Shown here: one piece after another, positions 1 to 5,023 of the stretch
Layout of the letters: every line of letters begins with the position of its first letter
How positions within the stretch are numbered: position 1 is the first letter of the stretch
Origin: Fusobacterium sp.
GTDB lineage: Bacteria > Fusobacteriota > Fusobacteriia > Fusobacteriales > Fusobacteriaceae
DNA length: 5,023 nucleotides
Reading direction: 5' to 3'
Assembly: GCA_018457305.1 (NCBI GenBank)
Contig: JAGYHM010000093.1
Coordinates: 1 to 5,023, forward strand
Program-made: the position numbers and the translations under genes
The notes under the pieces: model-generated
Database searches by the model: none
Told to the model about the DNA's origin: nothing
Seen by the model: the letters and a program-made list of their open reading frames with translations, nothing else

Positions 1-181
1 CAAGTGGGCTATATTCTTTTATTTTTATATCTCCACTCACATCTACTTTAAAATAAGTTCTTTTATCTAAAAATTCTGCATATTCACTTAAAAAAGAAAA
101 TTTATTTTTCTCTCCTAAGGCTTCCTTTATTTTTTCTTTATTTTTTTCTCTCAAAAATAAAACTTTAGTATCTTTTTTCAT
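1..181 (-). CDS. Unidentified protein, N-terminal 60 residues (runs off window)
   Basis: This open frame starts at an ATG whose first base is position 181 and stays open to the window edge, giving 60 residues that begin MKKDTKVLFLREKNKEKIKE and end in IKIKEYSPL. A GGAG Shine-Dalgarno core five bases upstream supports the start. The visible part is lysine- and glutamate-rich, with no signal peptide and no membrane segment. I recognise no motif and propose no function. It lies 215 nt downstream of lpxK on the same strand. The gap contains a GC-rich repeat and terminator-like sequence, so the gene may have its own promoter, but I found no convincing -35/-10 pair. The frame, start and composition make it a likely real gene. 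The missing 3' part is needed to name it. Confidence 0.62.
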   Translation of the reverse strand, partial: MKKDTKVLFLREKNKEKIKEALGEKNKFSFLSEYAEFLDKRTYFKVDVSGDIKIKEYSPL

Positions 182-186
182 ATTTT

Positions 187-190
187 CTCC
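187..190 (-). promoter_or_regulatory. Ribosome binding site of the partial gene
   Basis: On the minus strand this reads GGAG, followed by five A/T bases and then ATG. It fixes the start at 181. The other genes in the window use the same GGAG core, with spacers of 6 nt (lpxK, core at 1405-1408) and 8 nt (ORF6N gene, core at 2357-2360). Confidence 0.6.
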
Positions 191-203
191 TAATTTTTTA
201 TTT

Positions 204-266
204 TGGCTCGCCTACGCTCCCTTTCGGTCGCTGGCTCGTGAGTAGGACGGCGTGCCGTCCACACAC
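204..266. repeat. GC-rich intergenic island with strong palindrome
   Basis: By hand count, about 42 of 63 bases are G or C, in a window that is otherwise strongly AT-rich. Positions 245-251 (GGACGGC) are the exact reverse complement of 254-260 (GCCGTCC). Allowing for a realistic loop, this gives a 6-bp GC stem with a 4-nt loop. TGGCTCG occurs twice, at 204-210 and 232-238, and a small CTC/GAG palindrome lies at 235-242. The island sits in the untranslated leader region of the gene starting at 181. No T-run follows the palindrome on either strand, so it is not a standard terminator. The abrupt composition change suggests a dispersed, REP-like or MITE-like intergenic element. Only one copy is in this window, so repetition elsewhere is inference. 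Confidence 0.5.
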
Positions 267-314
267 TTAATATTAACTCATCCATACTTTTATTTTGACC
301 TATAATCAAAATTT

Positions 315-353
315 AAAAAAAATTTTTTAGTGCCCCTTTGAAATTTCTAGGGC
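315..353 (-). terminator. Weak terminator-like region after lpxK
   Basis: Read on the minus strand, GCCC (353-350) can pair with GGGC (335-332) around an AT-rich loop that contains GAAATTTC. About ten bases further on comes a run of eight T (322-315), preceded by six A. The stem is short and the T-run does not follow it directly, so termination would be inefficient. The A6T8 tract could also form its own weak hairpin or simply be bent DNA. It is the best candidate for the end of the smc-lpxK transcript in this window. Confidence 0.25.
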
Positions 354-356
354 GGA

Positions 357-396
357 AGGCTTTTTGTTACTTTTTTGCCTGTAAAAAAGTAAATTA
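357..396 (-). repeat. 3'-end structured repeat, copy 1 (after lpxK)
   Basis: This 40-nt element begins directly after the lpxK stop codon and is 35/40 identical to the copy at 2388-2427. A perfect 10-bp stem pairs 367-376 (TTAC then six T) with 383-392 (six A then GTAA) around a 6-nt loop. A second possible stem pairs AGGC (357-360) with loop bases GCCT (377-380). The two stems interlock, so in minus-strand RNA they would form an H-type pseudoknot with an A-rich linker (CAAAAA). Relative to copy 2, A357-T380 becomes G-C and A369-T390 becomes G-C, so both stems are preserved by paired changes. Its first three transcribed bases are TAA, in frame with and directly behind the lpxK stop. No T-run follows, so it is not an ordinary intrinsic terminator. 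The role is unknown. Confidence 0.6.
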
Positions 397-1398
397 TTAT
401 TTAATATATTTAAGCGTATTATCTTCCAGCATTGTAAATTCTATTTTTAAAACTAACAGATTTTTTATTTTCATATTTTCTGGAAGCTTCACAAAATCTT
501 TTTCTGTCGTCAACACATAGTCTGCTTCTATTTGCTCAGCTCTTTTTCTTATAAGAGCTATATCTTTGGCTTTGAACGAATGATGGTCTTTAAAATCTAT
601 TCTTTCTATATAGCTAGGCTTTAAAGAGATTACAGTTTTTTCAAAATTTAAAGGATTTGCCAGTCCTGAAAAAATTAAAACTTTTTTATTTTTAACCCAA
701 AAAAGTGGTTTCATATTTCCCTTATCATCACATAAATTATGAACGCCATGCTTTGCAACTGAAACTTCTTTTTGAAATTTTTTCTTTAAGTAGGCTTTGA
801 TTCGTTTTAAATCTCTCTCGCCTATTAGGTCAGCCTTTGTTATGATAAATTCCTTTGCTCTCCTTCCTCCTTTTAAAAAATCTTCACGAAGCAAGCCCAA
901 AGGTAATAAATTTTTACTTCCAAAAGGATTCGTTGCATCAATTAAAACCACATCAAAATTTCTAAATAATTTTCTGTGCTGGAAGCCATCGTCCAAAACA
1001 ATAGTGTCTATATCAAAATGTTTTTTTGCAAACTTACAAGCCTTGTATCTATTTGCTCCAACTATTACAGGAACTTTTAAATTTAAGGCATGAATGTAAG
1101 GTTCATCTCCACTCTCTTGTGAAGTTGCAAAAATAACCATACCATCACTAACAAGTAAAGGCTCTCTTTTCCGTTTGCCTTTGTAGCCTCTTGAAATAAC
1201 TGCAACTTTTCTTCCCTTTTTTAATAATTGCTTCACAAAAAAATGAACGGCAGGAGTTTTTCCTGTTCCTCCCACAGAAATATTTCCAATACAAAAAATT
1301 TCTACTCCATCTATTTTATGTATGGGTAGAATTTTTTTATCGTATAAAAAATTTCTAAAATTTGTGATTAAGTAATAAATATATGCCAATATTTTCAT
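397..1398 (-). CDS. lpxK: Tetraacyldisaccharide 4'-kinase LpxK
   Basis: LpxK is the membrane-associated kinase that uses ATP to phosphorylate the 4' position of the tetraacyldisaccharide 1-phosphate precursor, giving lipid IVA in lipid A synthesis at the inner face of the inner membrane. The 333-residue product has the usual family length and motifs in order: a hydrophobic N-terminal helix (about residues 2-19), a P-loop GNISVGGTGKT at 38-48 (Lys47), SRGYKG at 69-74, GDEP at 97-100, DDGFQH at 136-141, LPLGLLRE at 165-172, ITKADL at 186-191, FSGLANP at 243-249, DHH at 271-273, and TTEKDFVKL at 297-305. The Asp of DDGFQH and the His of the DHH region match residues implicated in catalysis in studied LpxK enzymes. 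The ATG is preceded by GGAG with a 6-nt spacer, all within the 14-nt gap after the ORF6N gene, so it is probably co-transcribed with that gene. No defect is visible. Confidence 0.96.
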   Translation of the reverse strand: MKILAYIYYLITNFRNFLYDKKILPIHKIDGVEIFCIGNISVGGTGKTPAVHFFVKQLLKKGRKVAVISRGYKGKRKREPLLVSDGMVIFATSQESGDEPYIHALNLKVPVIVGANRYKACKFAKKHFDIDTIVLDDGFQHRKLFRNFDVVLIDATNPFGSKNLLPLGLLREDFLKGGRRAKEFIITKADLIGERDLKRIKAYLKKKFQKEVSVAKHGVHNLCDDKGNMKPLFWVKNKKVLIFSGLANPLNFEKTVISLKPSYIERIDFKDHHSFKAKDIALIRKRAEQIEADYVLTTEKDFVKLPENMKIKNLLVLKIEFTMLEDNTLKYIK

Positions 1399-1412
1399 TT
1401 ATTTCTCCAATT

Positions 1413-2348
1413 TTATTTTAATCTATTTAAAATAGCTTCAATATTTTTTTTATCTACTATTTTAGATATGGCAAAAGATTTTTTCCCTAAATCTTTTATA
1501 GATGCTCCTATATGATAGCAAAGATTTTTATCTAAAATTAAAAATCTATCGTGAAAATTTTCTACATAAGCCACAGATAAATTTTTATATTGTTTATTAA
1601 ATTTGCTTATTTCCATTTTATTTAATTTTGTCTTTGGGCTTGTATAAATTTTTATTTTAACTTTTTCTTTACGCTTAGATAAAATATTTAAAGTATCTAG
1701 GCTAACATAATTATCAATTAAAATTATTTCTTTACTTGCCTTTTGAATTATTTCTACTATAAGGCTAAAAGCATCATAAATTTGTCCATCAAAAAATATT
1801 CTCTGTGAAATTTCTTGTTTAGTCGCAATATAATTAAATATTTCCTCAAATTTTTTATCATATTCTTCGTTCTTTTTTAAAACTTGAGCCTTATCTTCCA
1901 TCTGATTAAATTCTAACTTATCTAATCTGGAAAAGATTTCTCCGTTAGTTAAAAAATATTTTCTCATCTGAACAAAAGTATTGATAATTTTTATACTAAT
2001 TTCTACTGCAATATCTGATTTTAAAACTGCAGAAAGCATAGATATCCCTTGCTCCGTAAAAACATAAGGATTATATCTTCGCCCTCCATCTTGACCAGAG
2101 AAAAAAGTATCTTTTGGTGAGGTCACAATTTGAGACCTCACCAAATCAACCTCTTCTTTTGTAAGTTGAAACATAAAATTACTTGGGAATCTTTTTATAT
2201 TTCTTTTTACAGCTTGGTTAAAAACTTTAGTTTTAACTTGATAAAGTTTTGCCAAATCACTATCAAGCATAACTTGTTTTCCTCTAATAGTATAAATTAA
2301 ATTTTGTATATCTTCGGTGTTGTTAATTTCAATTAAATTCTTTTCCAT
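1413..2348 (-). CDS. ORF6N-domain protein with C-terminal PLD-like domain
   Basis: The 311-residue product has a two-part architecture. Residues about 12-130 match the ORF6N domain, a putative DNA-binding domain first seen in phage proteins. Typical blocks are IRGKQVMLDSDLAKLY (21-36), FPSNFMFQLTKEE (54-66), RSQIVTS (71-77) and RRYNPYVFTEQGISMLSAVL (90-109). A charged, probably coiled linker follows (about 135-180). Residues about 184-311 resemble a phospholipase-D-like domain: FFDGQIYDAF, a beta strand ending in IDNYV, then HDRFLILD (266-273) and IGAS (280-283). This is a single HKD-type motif with Arg in place of Lys (HxRx4D). From memory, such HDRF forms are usual for this family, so the change may not mean inactivation. 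Activity and target are unknown, and DNA or RNA processing or regulation is inference. The ATG has GGAG with an 8-nt spacer. The gene is intact and lies between smc and lpxK, an odd place for a phage-type gene. Confidence 0.88.
   Translation of the reverse strand: MEKNLIEINNTEDIQNLIYTIRGKQVMLDSDLAKLYQVKTKVFNQAVKRNIKRFPSNFMFQLTKEEVDLVRSQIVTSPKDTFFSGQDGGRRYNPYVFTEQGISMLSAVLKSDIAVEISIKIINTFVQMRKYFLTNGEIFSRLDKLEFNQMEDKAQVLKKNEEYDKKFEEIFNYIATKQEISQRIFFDGQIYDAFSLIVEIIQKASKEIILIDNYVSLDTLNILSKRKEKVKIKIYTSPKTKLNKMEISKFNKQYKNLSVAYVENFHDRFLILDKNLCYHIGASIKDLGKKSFAISKIVDKKNIEAILNRLK
2113..2145. repeat. Perfect 12-bp inverted repeat inside the ORF6N gene
   Basis: TTTGGTGAGGTC (2113-2124) is the exact reverse complement of GACCTCACCAAA (2134-2145), with a 9-nt spacer. 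It lies in coding sequence for residues 68-79 (LVRSQIVTSPKD), a stretch that is partly conserved in ORF6N proteins. Half of each arm is G/C, so low complexity does not explain it. It could act as a dimeric protein's operator or as an mRNA hairpin, or it could be a coincidence of codon choice. Confidence 0.7.
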
Positions 2349-2387
2349 TATATCAACTCCAAAATAAAATTTATCTTTGGCTCATTA

Positions 2388-2427
2388 GGGCTTTTTGTTG
2401 CTTTTTTGCCCATAAAAAAGCAAATTA
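2388..2427 (-). repeat. 3'-end structured repeat, copy 2 (after smc)
   Basis: This is the second copy of the element at 357-396, in the same orientation, and it includes the smc stop codon (TAA, 2427-2425) as its first transcribed bases. The 10-bp stem pairs 2398-2407 (TTGC then six T) with 2414-2423 (six A then GCAA). The interlocking stem pairs GGGC (2388-2391) with GCCC (2408-2411). Both stems keep full pairing despite changes from copy 1. The only unpaired difference is G381 versus A2412, in the short loop. No T-run follows it in the direction of transcription, so readthrough into the ORF6N gene 40 nt downstream (start at 2348) is plausible. The role is unknown. Confidence 0.6.
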
Positions 2428-5023
2428 GAATTTTACTGGAACTATTTTTGAAATTCCAATTTCTTTATTCATTGTTACCCCAAAGATACTATCTGATTCT
2501 TTCATCGTGTCTTTGTTGTGTGTTATCAAAATAAATTGAGATTTATCTGTAAACTCTCTCAACTTTGCAAGAAGATTTTTTGTATTTTTTTCATCAAGTG
2601 CAGCCTCAATTTCATCTAAAAATGTAAATGGGCTAGGCTTATACATAAATATTGCCATTATGAAGGCTATGGCAACCATAGATTTTTCTCCACCCGAAAG
2701 CAAAGATAAAGGTTGCTTCTTTTTATTTCTAAACTTAACGAAAATTTCTACTCCACAATTATCAAAGTCTTCTTTGTTTAAAATATTTAATTTACCCTCT
2801 GTGTTCCTAATCGTTTCTTCACACATCTTATTAAAATTATCGTTGATTGCCCTATATGTATCATAGAAATTTTTATGTATCGTATCATCAATTTCTTGAA
2901 TAATATCTAATAGAGTTTTACGAGCCTTCATTATATCATCTTGCATTTGCTCTATTTTATCTTTGGAATTTAAAAATAAAATTCTAACATCAGCAAACTT
3001 TTTATTTAATTCTTCTATCTCTTCTAAATTTTGTTTTAAATTCTTATCTTCGGCTTCAATCTCTTCAGATAAAATTTTTATATGCTTATTAAGTTCTTCC
3101 ATTTCTGTACTAGATGAGCCAATTTTATTTTCGTATTCTTTTGCATATTTTTCTTCTTCCTCTATGTTGATAAGTAAAATATTTTTTTCTCTGTTTAGTT
3201 TTTCTTCTCTATCAGAAAAATTTTGTTCAAGCTCTTGATAAATTTTTAATTGTTTTCTACAATTATCTTCCCTAGTGTCAATTTTATCATTTTCTGTTTC
3301 GTACTCTTCTAGTTTAGTAATTAAAGTTTCGTGTTCTTTGCTTTCATTTGCTATATCTTCTCTCAAAACTTTTAAATTCTTTTCTAAGGTTTTGATTTCT
3401 TCTTTTCTTTTCATAAGCTCAGAGATACTAGATTTTTGATTTTCTCCCCCAGTCATTCTTCCACGAGAAGATAAAAGCTCACCCGAAAGTGTAACAATAT
3501 TTCCACCGAAGGCCCCAGATGACAAAATTTTTGTTGCAACATCTATTGTCTCAACAATTAAGATATTTCCCAAAACGAAATCTAAGACTTTGGAATATTT
3601 TTTATCCATCTGAACAATATCAGAGCCTACTCCACAAACTCCATCAAAATTTCCCTTATATTCCCTTTTGAAAGGTTTAATTAAATCCAAAGCCAAGAAT
3701 GAGGCACGCCCAGATTTTTTTTCTTTCAAATAATTTATAGCTTTTTTGGCAACTTCTTTATCTCTCACAACTATATCTTGTAAATTTCCAGAAATAGAAG
3801 CTTCAATAGCCTTTTGATATTTCAAATCAAAATTAAGTAGAGATATAAGCACGCCCTCCACTCCATCAATTTCTGCATTTAAAATTTCTTTTACACCCTT
3901 AAAGAAGCCCTCGTTATTTTCTTCCATTCTAAGAAGGGCCTCTAACTTTCCAGAAAATCTTTTTTCGTCGTATTCCTTATCTCCGATACTTTTATTTAAT
4001 TTATTTATTCTCTGGCTAATTTTTGAAAGCTCCATTTCCAAAAATTCTGTTCTTTCCTCTATCTTTTCTAAATCTCTTTTCTTTTCCTCAAGCAAAGTTT
4101 TATTTTTATTTCTTTCTGAGGCTAAGCTCTCAATTTTTTTATTTGTTTCTTCAACCTCAACTTTAAAATTTTCTATTTCGTTTTGACTGCTTTTGATTCT
4201 TTTGCTTGTAACCTCAATGTTATTAGAAATTTTTAATTTTTCTAATTCTAAGTCTCTTGTTTTATTATTTTTACTTTCAATCAAAAGCTCACGATTTTTT
4301 TTATTCTCTTCCAAAACAGAGATTTTATTTTCAAATTCATTATTTTGGCTCTCCATCTCCGAAAGGCTTTCAGTTAATCTTATTTTTTCCTCTTCCTTTT
4401 CTTTGATTTCAGAATTTTTTTGTTCTATCTTTTTAGAAAAATTTAAAATCAACTCTTCCCTATTATTTTTTTCTTTTGAAAAATTTTCAAGCCTTTCCAA
4501 GCAAACAGCTTTTTCTTTTTCTTTCTCTGAGATAATATTTCTAAGCTCTTCATTCTTAGAGTTTATTAAAGTTATTTCTTTTCTAACTTCTTGCTTTTCC
4601 AAATCAATAGTTTCTAAACGGCTGATAGCCTTTTGTAATTTTTCTGCTATTTCGTTGACTTCAATTTGTTTTTTATTTTTATTTAACTCATTCTCAGTTA
4701 ATAAATTTTCTTTTTGAGAAAGTTCTGCAATATTTATTCCTTTTGAAAGGGCAGTCTTCTCATCTCTAATATTTATAAATTCTTGTGCCTTTTCAGCTTG
4801 TTTTTCAATTTTATTTTTGTTATCTCTCGTTTCATTTAATAAAATTTCAACCTTATCTAATTCTATCTCTGCACTAGATAATTTTCTCAAACATTCAACT
4901 CTGTTTGCTTGAAACTTTTTTATTCCCGCAGCCTCTTCTATAATACTTTTTATTTCCTTAGGGGACGAATTGATAATTCTCTCAACCTTACCCTGACCTA
5001 TAACTGAGTATGCAGTCTTACCT
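2425..5023 (-). CDS. smc: Chromosome segregation ATPase SMC (5' partial, C-terminal arm short)
   Basis: SMC forms the ring-shaped condensin with ScpA and ScpB that organises and segregates the chromosome. The reading frame is open to the window edge, so the gene begins outside. Its true start and Walker A head (about 140 residues) are not visible. Residues here are numbered from the codon at 4890. The 44 upstream codons encode AYSVIGQGKVERI and IIEEAAGIKKF, typical of the SMC N-head. Then come a long coiled-coil arm (to about 325), the hinge (about 325-490, including GFFKGVKEIL and the glycine-rich GGNIVTLSGELL), a second arm, and the C-head with signature LSGGEKS (731-737) and Walker B/D-loop FTFLDEIEAALDE (755-767). 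About 865 residues are visible. The outgoing arm has normal length, but MTGG (479) to KTLLDII (658) spans about 179 residues where Bacillus SMC has roughly 355. An internal in-frame loss near 2905-2945 is likely. Confidence 0.94.
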   Translation of the reverse strand, partial: GKTAYSVIGQGKVERIINSSPKEIKSIIEEAAGIKKFQANRVECLRKLSSAEIELDKVEILLNETRDNKNKIEKQAEKAQEFINIRDEKTALSKGINIAELSQKENLLTENELNKNKKQIEVNEIAEKLQKAISRLETIDLEKQEVRKEITLINSKNEELRNIISEKEKEKAVCLERLENFSKEKNNREELILNFSKKIEQKNSEIKEKEEEKIRLTESLSEMESQNNEFENKISVLEENKKNRELLIESKNNKTRDLELEKLKISNNIEVTSKRIKSSQNEIENFKVEVEETNKKIESLASERNKNKTLLEEKKRDLEKIEERTEFLEMELSKISQRINKLNKSIGDKEYDEKRFSGKLEALLRMEENNEGFFKGVKEILNAEIDGVEGVLISLLNFDLKYQKAIEASISGNLQDIVVRDKEVAKKAINYLKEKKSGRASFLALDLIKPFKREYKGNFDGVCGVGSDIVQMDKKYSKVLDFVLGNILIVETIDVATKILSSGAFGGNIVTLSGELLSSRGRMTGGENQKSSISELMKRKEEIKTLEKNLKVLREDIANESKEHETLITKLEEYETENDKIDTREDNCRKQLKIYQELEQNFSDREEKLNREKNILLINIEEEEKYAKEYENKIGSSSTEMEELNKHIKILSEEIEAEDKNLKQNLEEIEELNKKFADVRILFLNSKDKIEQMQDDIMKARKTLLDIIQEIDDTIHKNFYDTYRAINDNFNKMCEETIRNTEGKLNILNKEDFDNCGVEIFVKFRNKKKQPLSLLSGGEKSMVAIAFIMAIFMYKPSPFTFLDEIEAALDEKNTKNLLAKLREFTDKSQFILITHNKDTMKESDSIFGVTMNKEIGISKIVPVKF

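Noticed and set aside
245..260. GC palindrome as a rho-independent terminator
   Set aside because: There is no T-run after it on either strand.
190..285. Minus-strand 31-codon frame starting MDELILSVWTARR
   Set aside because: It runs straight through the GC-rich repeat, has no well-spaced ribosome site and ends on the ribosome site of the next gene. It is best read as a translated repeat.
357..396. 10-bp hairpins after lpxK and smc as ordinary intrinsic terminators
   Set aside because: In the direction of transcription the T-run is in the first arm and the hairpin is followed by CAAAAAGCC, not U residues. The stem is also almost all A-T.
338..520. Plus-strand reading frame of 60 codons over the lpxK 3' end
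   Set aside because: It begins inside the 3'-end repeat and continues antisense to lpxK. It is a shadow with no ribosome binding site.
797..1093. Plus-strand reading frame within lpxK
   Set aside because: It is antisense to a well-supported gene, with low-complexity composition and no motif or ribosome site.
1413..1640. ORF6N protein's C-terminal domain as a damaged nuclease (Arg in place of Lys in HKD)
   Set aside because: HDRF-type motifs appear usual for this family and the rest of the domain is intact, so I do not call it a pseudogene. Activity remains unknown.
2347..2352. Perfect TATAAT hexamer on the minus strand as a -10 promoter box
   Set aside because: It overlaps the ORF6N start codon, so transcription would begin inside the gene. 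No matching -35 box was seen, and TATAAT is expected by chance at this A+T content.
2660..4717. Several plus-strand frames over smc, rich in Ser, Phe and Leu
   Set aside because: The serine/phenylalanine-rich translations are the mirror image of the Lys/Glu-rich coiled coil on the other strand.
4888..4890. TTG codon as the start of smc
   Set aside because: The frame continues upstream to the window edge with clear SMC head motifs (GQGKVERI, EEAAG), so the TTG is an internal Leu codon.

Overview
The window looks like chromosomal DNA from a Fusobacterium-like bacterium. It is very AT-rich, it encodes a lipid A biosynthesis kinase (so the cell is Gram-negative with lipopolysaccharide), and it carries an AT-rich smc gene next to it. 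The genus is an inference from composition and protein character. No rRNA or other marker is present to prove it.

All genes lie on the minus strand, so transcription runs from position 5023 towards 1. The order is smc (5' end off the window, 5023-2425), a 76-nt gap ending at an ORF6N/phospholipase-D-like gene (2348-1413), a 14-nt gap, lpxK (1398-397), a 215-nt gap, and the first 60 codons of an unidentified gene (181-1). The middle gene is an accessory, phage-type protein placed between two housekeeping genes. Its tight spacing to lpxK suggests that the two are co-transcribed.

Two structures stand out outside the genes. A 40-nt element sits immediately after both the smc and lpxK stop codons. 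Its two copies differ at five positions, and four of these form two compensatory base pairs. Those pairs fit a compact H-type pseudoknot in the minus-strand RNA. The lpxK/partial-gene gap also holds a 63-bp island of about two-thirds G+C with a strong palindrome, which resembles a dispersed intergenic repeat.

Two structures stand out inside the genes. The visible smc product has normal head and hinge motifs and a normal outgoing coiled-coil arm, but its returning arm is about 175 residues too short. This is either an in-frame deletion or an assembly collapse. The ORF6N gene contains a perfect 12-bp inverted repeat within its coding sequence. No tRNA, rRNA, CRISPR array, insertion sequence or complete defence system was seen.
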